Origin: Diprion similis
Lineage: Eukaryota; Arthropoda; Insecta; Hymenoptera; Diprionidae
Assembly: GCF_021155765.1 (NCBI RefSeq)
Contig: NC_060110.1
Location: forward strand, 24,884,001 to 24,948,000
Reading direction: 5' to 3'
Length of the DNA: 64,000 nucleotides
The position numbers were made by a program, and so were the translations under genes. How positions within the stretch are numbered: the first letter of the stretch is position 1; each line of letters begins with the position of its first letter. This document shows positions 52,707 through 63,546 of the stretch, piece by piece. The notes under the pieces are model-generated. The model was not told the DNA's origin, did no database searches, and saw only the letters and a program-made list of their open reading frames with translations.

Positions 52707-53669
52707 AGGTTCGAGAGTCACGTTCGAATATCACGCAGCGACTGAAAAAATGTCAGGTAACCTTTTTAAGTAACGGAGTTCTTTTTCCAATTTTTTCCTG
52801 CGACTTTAAAGGTTTCGAAAAAATACGAGCCTGCAGCAATATTGCATAGAGGTGAGTTGGGTATTTATTTTCGAGTAACGGGGTAAAAGACATACTTAAC
52901 AAAGTGGCTTGACTTTTCGACGTTTACCCGCTGCAGTTTCCTCGAAATATTGTATTATAGATCCTGCATCGGCTCGGAGTTCCGTTTTTCTTTCACGGTT
53001 TCCTCTTTAACGGTTTTTTCTCAGCACAGTTTTTGTCACGCTTGTCAGATTCAGAGAGACAAAAAAGGGACCTCGTAACGTTTTTCTAAACACTTATATA
53101 TACAAAATAGAAGGACCCTTTTTTGAAAACGCAAATTTTACCGCACGCTCCTAAAACGAGACACCTCAATATAACGGCAGTAAATTTCAGTGTAGAAAAA
53201 CGTTCGACCATCGAAGTTCCACGCTGTAGAACTACCAATATAGGTGTATCACAGTATCAACATGCGTTCGCATCTCACGATCAGTCAGAAAGACAAAAAC
53301 CCTCGTGTGAAAGTACGTGAAATTTAATTTAAAGCGAAATAAATATGGCGTTATAAATTACTGATGCGTTGTGTACCTACGTGTATAGAAGCGGCAGGAA
53401 AGGCGGGAAAAATTTAACAATGATGCGTGTGTATAATATATTCAACAGTATATTGTGTAGCAAGGAGGCAGACTCGGTCTCTTCGGACCGAGCATAAGTT
53501 TGCAATATGAGTCGTAGATAAGCCGAAGACGAATATCGCTAATAATACGCAAGGCGAAAAGACCGTTGCTTCCTTGTTGCACACGATTCTTTAAATAACA
53601 AGAGTATGTTACGCGTTTTGTCGTGAAGCACGAAATTGAGGTTAGGATCGCGTAACGTCAGATCCGTTA

Positions 53670-53759
53670 GCGACAGCGCATGCGCGCGGTACAGAAAAGA
53701 CCACTTTTTACCCCTAGGACTCAAGTGGTCGTTTCAGTACTCCGCGCATGCGCATTCGC
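53670..53759. repeat. 90-bp imperfect foldback with GCGCATGCGC in each arm
   Basis: The two arms (about 53670-53706 and 53723-53759) are imperfect reverse complements. Each contains an exact GCGCATGCGC (53676-53685 and 53744-53753). The inner 8-bp stem GACCACTT/AAGTGGTC (53699-53706 with 53723-53730) is perfect, around a 16-base loop. It resembles a small palindromic MITE or a paired NRF-1-like site. No target-site duplication was identified. Confidence 0.6.
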
Positions 53760-54765
53760 AGACTCACTCTATCGTCATAGAAACGGGTACTTCGTGTTAG
53801 GAAAACACGTATGAAAAAACACGTTAAACACGCTCGCGTTGTATAGAAGTTTATTTCCAAACAGCTTGAATTCTAACGTACGTACGTATATAAACCCATG
53901 TGTACATGGTGTGTACACGATTCACGTAACAATGTATCGCGTATAACAAACGTACGTACCTACATGGCTGTAGTATAACATTCTACCTATACATACAGAT
54001 ATATTTTTGCCGGGGCATCGCTGCGCGGCGACGTTGGCTGGGTCGACTCTTTAATTGATTCAATCGGTGAAAAACACGCGGAGCTCGGGCTCCGCGCCCT
54101 TGGAGGGAGGCAAGGCGCCCTCTTTACCGCGAACGCCGGCAGGCAGCCAGCGACCGACCCACGTAACGAGGTGCGAAATCTAGCATTCGCGATCCTTTGC
54201 AGTCCTGGGGAAAGTCTGCGATATATGGAAACATCTGCAGGGAGTCCATGGTGCACGATGGCGTTGCACTGCGCAAAGGCAAATTCGTTGTCAGTTTGAC
54301 TTCCATTGAATGCTTGAGTTTGGCATTTTTTTCGTACGATAACTTCCACGTATTTCAGACTTTGCCTCTGCTGGTTCGAATGTAATTCAAGAAAAATTAT
54401 TTGAAAAGATTGTCTCTGGTTTTTTATTTCATATTTTTTAATCACTCGTTCCAGTCAACTGCAGGTTTAAGGCCGATATTGGGATTGTCATTTTGCATGT
54501 GTAATCTGGTGGGAAAAAATCAAACTCTCGCAACCAGGCTGTCAGGTGACCGTTGACCGTAATTTTTCGCGCCTGGATAAGAGAACAGGTATATTATTGA
54601 TTATGTTTAATCGATTTATATGACACAAGTTATTTGAAACCCCAAGAATCACGATTGGCCTCCATTAAAACTAAAAACTTGGGTTATTGTGGTGTGGTGA
54701 TAAAATAAAATGACGCCGACAACCAGATCCTGATGTCATGAGAACATTTTTCAGTATAAATACTC

Positions 54766-54986
54766 GTGTACAGAGTGAATTCCTAACGACTACAGGTTCC
54801 GACGTCTGTTCAAATTTAATGCGCATGCGGTATAACATTTTTGAGTTTACATACATCGCACCGAATTACCGGTTAAATTTATAACAGTTCTTCAGTCCGC
54901 AAACAATTGCTCTCGAATTGTAACGCCTGCGCTTGCATTTCAGCAAACGCCGGAACGTGCAGTCGTTAGGAATTCACTCTGTACAC
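54766..54986. mobile_element. foldback/MITE-like element with 26-bp perfect terminal inverted repeats
   Basis: The left terminus 54766-54791 is the exact reverse complement of 54961-54986. Imperfect complementarity continues inward for roughly 50 more bases on each side (to about 54850 and 54905), leaving a short unpaired centre. The left arm contains GCGCATGCGG. There is no coding capacity, so this fits a non-autonomous foldback or MITE. The family is unknown and I saw no clear target-site duplication. Confidence 0.65.
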
Positions 54987-57224
54987 GGGACTATGGAAGT
55001 AAATAATCCAGCTTCGGGACAACGATGATATTATGTTTAACGAACAAGCCGGATGGGAGGCTTAGGTTAAGATGCAGGTGAGCTAGGGTTACGGGTCGTT
55101 CTCGCACGCGATCCTATACTGTAACCTGCACGCCGCGCCGTCGCGGGTTTCCGTAATTAAGAGATTAAACGCTGTTGCCTGACACTCGCTCTGCGATCGT
55201 GTTACTGCTTACTTAGCCGCGACTATTACTTCAGCCCTGAGGCAGACACAGCACGGTCATTTTTTGTCTCTACCTGCGCCTCACGTTTTCGAACGATTTT
55301 ATTTTTTTTTCTAAACAATCCTCGAGTTTGCTTCAAAGCGGAAAGTTGATTAATTACATCTGTTGATGTATATTTTGTATATGACATATACTGTTTGTTA
55401 CTTTGTAAATAACTTTCTTATTTGCTTTCACCTTATACTGTAGCTAATTTGATTTTTGAGAAACGATCCAAATTTATATATACACTATACCGTAACCGCA
55501 TGGAGTTCCAACTTCTACGAAATCCTCAGAGGTATTTTGGCAGGAGCGATGCGACACGCCTAGACGACGAGCGCCGCGACGCTACTTCATGCGGAACAGC
55601 AAAGCGAGAAAAGCCGATTCAGCAGTTCGGTGCGCCGAATTGAATTCTTAATTGACAGCTCCGCCAGGACGACGGTTCCTCGTCAACGTCCTGCGGGACC
55701 GAACGCGGAGCTTAAATCCCTGGGTAAGCGAGGCCTGTGTCATCACCAACGGAGAAAAAAACATAATAAATTTAATATTTGAAATGTTAAAATACAGACA
55801 CAGACTGGGGAAAAAATACATCTCTCTCGCGATGTGGCGTAGAAAAAGTATGACACGGTTAAATGCAATTTTGAAATAACGAAATGCGGAGGCCGGAGTA
55901 ACGTAATCGAGCTTAGAAGCACAACAAGATGGACGAATGGGCTCGTTAGAATTTTCTGTCATAAGAAGGTGACGCATATTATACACGCCGTAATACGACG
56001 GATACCGTATAAGCGCAACATGGCGTGGTGATCGCGGGTCTCAGATACACCTATGAGGAGGAGGAGAAGGCGAGTCCGAGTAATCAAGTTAGGTATTTTC
56101 TCTAAAACACATAACGAGCGATTACAGATTACAGGTACGGTACACCGTGACAACCGGTTACATAAACAGATGCAAGGGAAGCCGGGTATCTGCAACGACT
56201 GCTGCGGCGACACGATTTAATTCGAACGCGCGGCGCGGCTGAAGCCATTCACAAATCCATGCATATTGTATGCACAACTTTGTACCTTGTGTAGTGGTGC
56301 ATTTTCCACGTTATAGCTACTGAGTTTTGTGGCTCGTGCGACTTTGCCTTTGTTATACAATGTCTAAATCTTTAGATGCACACTGCGGCTAGGAATTGCT
56401 TCGCTCTGACTGTTTTCTACTCGTGCAAGAAGCCGCTGTACCTATACATTTTTGCTGAACAATATACCACGCGTGTCATACAACAAGTGAACTAACCAGC
56501 TGTGTAGTTACCTTATATAAAATGTTTACACGAACTACAGTTCTAATCGTAAGCCGTGACCCTGTGTACCGGTGAAAAGCTTTTTTTGTATTGATTCTGA
56601 TTCGCAAAAAAAGAAGACGTAAGTATCTTATAATTGCGATTAAAAGAAGGAGGAACTTGTAGACATGAACGGAATAGATTATGGTGAAAAAATTTATTTA
56701 CCACAATATTTATGTAAAAAATTAAAATTTAATTCGGTTATTGTTTTTCCACTTATTGCTGTGCTCACGTACCAAGTTAATCAAGAAATGTTGACAATAG
56801 TCTCAGTTTGATAGCTTACTTATATTGTATTACGCATGCGATGTGTTCGTATAAGCCGCTGTCCAACGCTTACCAACCCGCACATAAATTTTTGCGACCT
56901 TCGGTAGTGGCACAAAAAATAAAGGGATTAAGCCGATTTGAGAAAGCTTTCATTGCAGCGCTTTCATATAGCGAACAAAAGTGCGTGAACCGATTGAACG
57001 AATTGGGCGGATGACAAGAGGCTCCTACTTAAATGCGTTCCCTTTACGAAGTAGAAACTGGTGGGAGGAGCCAATATTGATAAAATACAACACGGAATAT
57101 TTTGAAATCTGATATTTTAATTCGTAAATAGAGATATGATTCCCATTGCAGAACCAGTACCTACAGCCTATATTATAATGCCCTGAGTTCTGAGGGACCG
57201 CTTTTAATAGCCCGGATATGGGTT

Positions 57225-57914
57225 GTGGCTCGTCTGGTACTGGTGTCGGATGAAATTCCACACTACCCCCTTAGCAATTCTACGGTCATTCCTAACCCTT
57301 GGCCTCACCGATACGAACTCGATGCGTCTGCGCCATATTCCGGTCTTCTTTCATATCCGCGTGTCAATATTATACACGCTTTCCTTAACACAAGCATATC
57401 TTATCAGCGTTTGCTGCTGATTTCGATGTGCCTGTGCATACCTAGAGTAACGTTTGTACTTCGACTTTTATTTGCCACCTTGGACAATCAGACTCCAGCT
57501 ATAATTCATATAATCCCCCTCACGAAGATAAACAACAGATAGCCTAACGTGTGCGAATGGAGGTTTAAATTTGGTACATTCTTATCCTTGCAAGCTCATT
57601 GTCAGCAACGAGTATCTAGAGTGACGTACAGCCAACAAGTAATGCAAGCCAAAGATGTTCGCTTGCATTTCAACTGTACGTACATACGTATAACGAATGA
57701 TGGAATTCGATGTCGATGTCTTCGTTCCACCCAATCCGAACTTATTCGTCAAGAAGAAAACGAAAAGACTAATATCATAGAATTTTCCATGTTAAAAATG
57801 ACCTCCAAGTCAAAAGGTACCAGCGAGAGTGATGTATTTGAAAAAATTACTGTTCGAATATCATTTTATTATATGTATTTTATCCCTGAATACCAGATGG
57901 ATGAATTCGAATGA
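57225..57914 (+). other. two same-frame coding-like segments separated by one stop
   Basis: One plus-strand frame is open from 57225 to a TAG at 57540-57542 and again from there to a TGA at 57912-57914, about 228 codons with a single interruption. The second part has ordinary composition and an ATG at 57642, giving 90 codons. The first part has no good ATG. I recognise no domain. It could be a decayed coding sequence, a lone exon or chance in a stop-poor stretch. Confidence 0.22.
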
Positions 57915-58722
57915 AGTATCAATGAAACGTGAATGAGATCCATTAAAATGTGATTACAGTATCGAGCAGTATTTAACATACGATGCATCACTTTTTCTGA
58001 CATCTATCGGAGTGTTTGATAATAGGTAGTGGTAACCGACTGTACCACTGATAAATAAGTATGTCCGACATTTACAGGAACATTTGGTTAATATGCATTC
58101 TGCAGTACCGACGGGGCTGACTGTGCAACTCCGCAGTGAATCTTACGCTTCGGATAAAGATGAACGAATTTTGCATTACCGTCTGTCGTGAGTACTTGTA
58201 ACAGAAATTAGAGGTTCGATTCACCGGATACGAAATAAGAATTTATACAAATCATGTTACAGCCAGTACGGATTCGGTGCATTTTTGAAAAATAAGTAAT
58301 AACGTGTTTGCGATTTGTGGGCGATGAATTTCAGTCGGTTTATTTTTTCACGGGACAAAATTCAACGATTTTACCAAAAATTTAAAAGACTACTGCCTTT
58401 CTTTCAAATTCTGTAACATTGAAAATACCAACCTACTGTTCTTCAAAAGTCCAAACAATTCTCCTCATTAAAAATTCAAACCAAGCGCCTAGGTTCTAGC
58501 TGCAGGGATATTATGAAGTTGGCAGAAATACTACTAAAGTATTTTTCACCATTGCGCGTGTTTATGTAATAAAGTCTAATTATTGCGCAATAGGAGGGCC
58601 GAACTGGTCGTCAGTAAAAACGAGTCAGATTTTGCTGATAAGTATTATCGGTAAAACGACAACGGTCACGTCGAAGATAATCGAAATCATTCAACTACAC
58701 TCTCAGCAACAACACCGCCTCC

Positions 58723-60551
58723 ATGACGCAGTTCATGAGTCTCACCAAGTTTCTACCGCACGCCATTCGCGTTCCGCCTGCAACCGGATTCGCTCGTTTG
58801 TTTCACGTCTCCTTGAACAACATGGTTATCGCTGTGAGTACGGTTCCGATTTTCCTCTAAGCTTCGACACCTTTTCTTCCGCACCCCCTCAATTATTTTT
58901 ACAAAACTCTTTACAGGTAGGTGACAAACTTCCGTCGGTTGACCTCTTCGAGGACACGCCGGCTAACAAGGTCAATTTGGCCGAGTATGCCGCCGGGAAA
59001 AAAATCGTCATCTTCGCCGTACCCGGCGCCTTTACTCCAGGATGCTCGAAGGTAATATCAAAGAAACAATAATTGCTCAATTCTCCTCTCTTCTTCGTCT
59101 ATTACGCGTTAGAAGTTTTCTGTTGGTGATTTACTTATGCTGCACTCCGTTTCCACTCAGGTTCGTATCATGCATGCGCATATGTTTACATTTTTTATGA
59201 TACCTGACTGTATCGAGTGCATACAAACTATACCACAAATCAATTCCGCATCAGCAGAACTGTGTACTTTGAATTGTACACAGGCACTGAATAACCCATT
59301 TCTTTAGCACCAAGTCTAACTGTTTCCATTCTTTATCAATGGTATTGTTGGCTTGTCGTTTTCAGTGTTTTTACCGAGTACTAACACTAAAACTATATAC
59401 ATTCATGCTTCGTGCTTTATATTATTCCTAATTTGGTTTTGTACTAAGTTTACTTGTGATTTTTGTAACTGTAAAAATTTAACTGCGCCTCTTAGACCGT
59501 ACATAGATAACTTTTTCTGTAGTTAAGAAATCTACAAAGTTTTAAAGATCAGTTTTATTGAGATGTTTTTAGCGCTTCATAGTTTGTGAAATGAGCAAAT
59601 CACTGTATTGCTCACACCCATAATATATTTAAAAAATTATTCAACCTTGTGAATTGACTAGCTTTAGAATTCAGATACTGTATTGTGTTGTGATTGTTAA
59701 AGGATGTTTTTACTCGTTATTATTTATGTTACAATGATTTGGCTCTTTTCATTTCAGACTCATCTGCCAGGGTACGTTCAAAAGGCTCCGGAGCTGAAAA
59801 CCAAGGGTTTTCATGATGTCTTTTGCATCGGTGTTAACGATCCTTTCGTTATGGCTGCTTGGGGTAAAGAACAGGGTGCTTCAGGCAAGGTATAGTAGTT
59901 TACAAGGAAACACTTCAAATCAGTGGCATAATAATCAGGGTACTTCTATGATAGAATCTCACCAACCTGATCAATAATAGAAAACACTACATGGTCACCT
60001 TCAAGGAGATTAGATTAACAACTGAAGAGCAAACTAAAATCACTTGAAACCAAATATTGGGTCCTCGTATCTCGAGTGTTTTTTTTTCTTGTGATGTTCA
60101 AAATTAAACCTTGTCCATGTTCTGATTGGACGATTATCTTATGTTTTTCTAGAACGTCCAGGATTGATTAATTTTCCACATTGCTGAATAATCGTACAAA
60201 ATTCAACTCCTACTTAAAACTAAGATTTCCGTCTATCTACAATCACAGCAAGATTAATAAAATATTTTTTTTCTTTATCACTAAGGCCTTTTAAAGTTTA
60301 AATATTCAAAACAAGAGCGATCAATAATTCCTTTCTATTCAAGAACCCATCATTTTCAGGTGCGAATGCTGGCTGATCCAACTGGCGCATTTACCGACGC
60401 CCTCGAGCTCTCTATAGAACTCCCAGTATTGGGAGGCAAACGCAGCAAGCGTTATTCTATGGTAGTTGAAGATGGCATTGTCAAGGAACTCAATGTTGAA
60501 CCAGACAACACTGGTCTCTCTTGTTCTCTGGCAGACCGAATCCGCTCCTAA
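58723..60551 (+). CDS. Prdx5: peroxiredoxin 5 (atypical 2-Cys, mitochondrial form)
   Basis: This is a thiol peroxidase that reduces hydrogen peroxide, alkyl hydroperoxides and peroxynitrite using thioredoxin. Exons 58723-58833, 58917-59051, 59758-59889 and 60360-60551 join in phase 0 to give 189 residues. Donors and acceptors are all GT-AG, and introns are 83, 706 and 470 bp. The peroxidatic Cys80 is in PGAFTPGCSK, the resolving Cys181 in TGLSCSL, and a third family Cys (105) in FCIGVND. The motifs GKVRMLADPTGAF and DGIVKELNVEPD are diagnostic of the family. Residues 1-37 contain Lys, Arg and His but no Asp or Glu, as expected of a mitochondrial presequence. Met34, four residues before the mature VGDKLP start, could serve a cytosolic form. 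I chose the first in-frame ATG; an in-frame stop lies 42 bases upstream. The C terminus IRS is not a canonical peroxisomal signal. Confidence 0.95.
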
Positions 60552-61431
60552 AGAAGTTGCAAAAAGTTCTACCCCAGATATACATATTATCCTACTGGAG
60601 TGAATATAGAAATCACTTACTACTGTTAGGGATCCCTCGATCCCTACTTTTTCTTTGGCTCGCCTTCCTACTCCACTCTTATGGTACTTTTCTAGTTATA
60701 AAAAGCTAAAGTTCTGAGAAATTTTTGCTTTTCTTTGTTATATCTATACAAGTTTCGTTGAATAATTATCCAGCTTAGTTTTAAACGCTAATATCGATAT
60801 CTTAAGAGACAAATTATTTCATCACGATTGATTATTGCACATAATTCTGACTGATACATGTTATCAATGTTGAAGTTAGAGCATTTAAGAATTTTAATCA
60901 ATAAGATGGCAAATGTTCAAGTTTAATTAGTCATTCCTAAAAGAGAAGCTGAGTCTCGATAAGTTTAATGTGTATGATGTATGTATAGTAAACAAATCAA
61001 ACGATAGGAAAATTCCAGACGTGATTTGGCAAATTACAATACTATCTGTAATTTGAGATCAAAGCTATGCTTTGGTCCGATTGTAGGTAACATGTACCAT
61101 GCTTTTCTCTCTCACATTGTTATAACTTGTGAAATGAATACATATATTACGTTATCTAAATCTACTGTACTTTGTGAATCTTGATTTAATTTTACGTAAA
61201 CATCAGTAGACTGGCAGACTGCTACATTAAATCGTAAATGCTCGCGCTGAATTTGAATGACGTACCCGTGTTCTGTATATGCTTACTCTAATGATGTATC
61301 ATAGTGTCATCGAGTAGTAAGATTATTATTAATGATAGAAGTGAGTATAAAGAAAGTACGACTTGTTTACCCGCTTTGGATACAGATCGAGTTATCCCAA
61401 AGCCTTGCCCTCTCCAGATTCGATTACCATC

Positions 61432-61864
61432 CATAGAGGTATAAGAATAGAGATGGAGAACTGCAGACTCTCGGGCATGTGGAAGTGTCCCGCTACCGAC
61501 TAGATAGAGAAAGAAGATCAAAGGTGGCTACCCTTATCTCTTTACTGGCGCATGCGCAGTACGATCAAAAACATTCGAGTCTGTGAGCGACAGGCCAGGC
61601 ATGTTAATTTGTACAGCTAATTGTTTACATACAACAGTTACGAAGGTTATGTTTGGAAAATAGTTTAGAATAATAAAATATACAGGCTTCTACAAAAGGC
61701 TGGTGGTTTGATCAAAAGTTTTTTGGCCACATCTTTGAACGCGCAAGACTGCGCATGCGCCAGTGAACAGTGAAAGGTAGACGGCTCTCATTTTCTCTTC
61801 CTCTCTTTCTAGTTGAGGGACATTTCCAGAGCCGCTCTCTCTCCTCTGTTCTTACATCTCTATG
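61432..61864. mobile_element. 430-bp foldback element with inverted GCGCATGCGC cores
   Basis: The arms at about 61432-61560 and 61749-61864 are imperfect reverse complements along their length, starting CATAGAG and ending in a perfect 17-base match (ACTGGCGCATGCGCAGT on the left, its reverse complement on the right). The central 190 bases are AT-rich and unpaired. There is no coding capacity. It could be one MITE-like foldback or two inverted copies of a shorter element. No target-site duplication was found by eye. Confidence 0.6.
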
Positions 61865-62471
61865 CTGCAACCACTCGTGATTAAAAATCACCTTAGGTCG
61901 CCCGGTGTATTCGTGTGATAATTGTGATGTAGGCTTGTGATGTAGGTTCACGATGTACGACGAATATCAACATGCCGCGTTTTCCCGCATACAATACCAT
62001 TTCAGATAAATAAAATGTGGTCAGTCTGCCTCCGTACGAAGTAATATAATCAGTCTTATACCTCTGTGTATGAGTATTCATCATTGCTTATTGATTTGTT
62101 TACAAACACTACTTACTAACTGTCAAACTGACGTTCGTTTACGCAATAAGTATTGAGCAACTACGACATCAACACAAACGGTCACATGTCATCTCACCTG
62201 CACGTTTTTTCCATCTGCAATGTATGTATATTTTATTATGCACGCCTCTTACCAGTCTCTCATCCATAACCTCAAAGTCACCCAACCTAAGCCTGAAGTA
62301 GCTGATAATTACAAGAATAACAGTCATCCTAAGCACAACAATAAACGCTTGTTAGTATTATCAACTTTCAAGTTTTATTTGATTTTACCCTCATTTACTT
62401 TTTTATAGTAAGACGGCCCTGATTTGTTTGTTTCTCATTCTTAAGAATGTATTTTGTATACAGTTTACTTA

Positions 62472-62831
62472 GGGGGGGACTACAGTGAAATTTTGATAAT
62501 ATCGAGTTTTTGATTTTTGAAACAACTAAAAAAGATGTTATTAAAAATTCCTCCTAACAAAATTTAGATTATGGTAGTATGTGTCTTGAAAAAAAATTTC
62601 AATCTCTTGCGATGAAAGTGTATGTGTAAGGAACTTTTGGCAGAAAATTTCCAGCATACCGCTCCCAAAAGTTCCTTGCGCATACACTTTCATTGCAGGA
62701 GATGGAAATTTTTTTTCAGGACACATAATACCATGATCTACATTTTGTTGGAAGAAATTTTTCATCACATTTTTTTTGGTCATTTGGAAAACAAAAAACT
62801 CGATATCATCGAAATTTGACCGAGAACCCCC
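62472..62831. mobile_element. 360-bp foldback (MITE-like) element
   Basis: Almost the whole element is an inverted repeat. It opens with a G run followed by an ATATCGAGTTTTTG segment, and it closes with the complement ending in a C run. The arms meet near 62650-62675, where CAAAAGTTCCTT-type sequence pairs with its complement. Mismatches are scattered. Frames on the two strands give related peptides (Phe/Ile-rich), which is a by-product of the symmetry. A non-autonomous foldback transposon is the best explanation. The target-site duplication is unclear. Confidence 0.7.
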
Positions 62832-63368
62832 TTGAAAAAAAGTGTCAAACTAAATAATTGTGTAAATAAAAAAATTTGAAAATTGCAACTGAAGTTGAAT
62901 TTGAATGCAAAAATAATACCTTCAAATCAATCAATAAGACAAAATTATCTGCAATTCCACAAGTAATTTATTTCTCATGAATTTTTCATGGTATTTTCAT
63001 GCACAATCGCTCATATTTTTGGTAAATAAACTCTCCGAACAACATCAGAGCTAAAGGGCAGCAGGATAATAATTTTCGATACTGAATTTCTGCTGTGTAA
63101 AAACTTTTCTGTCTTTCAGATCTGGAATTTTTTAGCTTTCTACAAATTTTCTGAAATAGAATTTAGCTTCCTGTGTATTTCACACAAAAATTTGTTGACT
63201 AAGCTAATTCGGTATGCTAATTTATTAAAATTTTTTACAAAGATTACATATAAGTGAAATTATTTGAATCATTTTTTTGTAGTGATGATCATTGCATTGT
63301 ACTGAATTCCTGTTCCTCATAGATGCAGAAAACACTTTAGGACGAACCGGCGGCTATCGAGCGTGAAG

Positions 63369-63546
63369 ATGGCTCGCTGGTCGACGGTACTGTCCGGAGT
63401 ATTCCTGGCATTGTCGATGATTCTTTCTCTTGGTAAGCTACTCTTGCTGGCAGCGGGTACTGGCAATAATGGCGAAATTACCGAGGTGGATCAATGGCTA
63501 ACAGACAATGGGCTTAAGCAGTACAGATCGCTCTTCAAAAAAAAAG
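63369..63546 (+). CDS. 5' exon of a signal-anchored protein with a SAM-like domain (partial)
   Basis: The ATG at 63369 has a strong context (AAGATGG). The 59 encoded residues begin with Arg and then a hydrophobic stretch at about 7-29, interrupted by one Gly-Lys. That suggests a signal peptide or an N-terminal membrane anchor. Residues about 40-59 (VDQWLTDNGLKQYRSLFKKK) look like the first two helices of a SAM domain, with the typical Trp-Leu and Tyr/Phe spacing. A GTAATT donor at 63547 ends the exon in phase 1; the frame would otherwise run to a TAA near 63605. The rest of the gene lies beyond the window, and no second exon is visible by 64000. I do not recognise the specific protein. Confidence 0.65.

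Larger units (their letters stand above)
47458..58722. other. gene-poor region between the kinase-like genes and peroxiredoxin 5
   Basis: AT-rich DNA without a recognisable gene. It holds a GC-richer patch at 50.16-50.36 kb that ends in a short hairpin (CCAGAGCC at 50342-50349 with GGCTCTGG at 50355-50362). It also holds a palindrome at 52.69 kb, foldback elements at 53.7 and 54.8 kb, and a coding-like block at 57.2-57.9 kb. The first kilobase probably includes the 3' untranslated region of the plus-strand kinase-like gene; an AATAAA is at 48390-48395. Confidence 0.5.
60552..63368. other. intergenic region with two foldback elements
   Basis: It contains the 3' flank of peroxiredoxin 5 and two palindromic elements at 61.43-61.86 and 62.47-62.83 kb. 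I saw no gene. An AATAAA at 61672-61677 falls inside the first foldback and is too far from the stop to be a confident poly(A) signal for peroxiredoxin 5. The last few hundred bases presumably hold the promoter or 5' untranslated region of the next gene. Confidence 0.5.

Noticed and set aside
58208-58230. T-arm-like GAGGTTCGATTC
   Set aside because: No upstream sequence pairs as acceptor, D and anticodon stems of a tRNA.
62541-62819. 65- to 80-codon frames on both strands
   Set aside because: They are products of the inverted symmetry of the foldback element, not genes.
63433-63462. GTAAGC donor inside the SAM-like exon
   Set aside because: The nearest acceptor would make an intron under 35 bp. 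Reading through keeps a continuous hydrophobic segment and SAM-like sequence.
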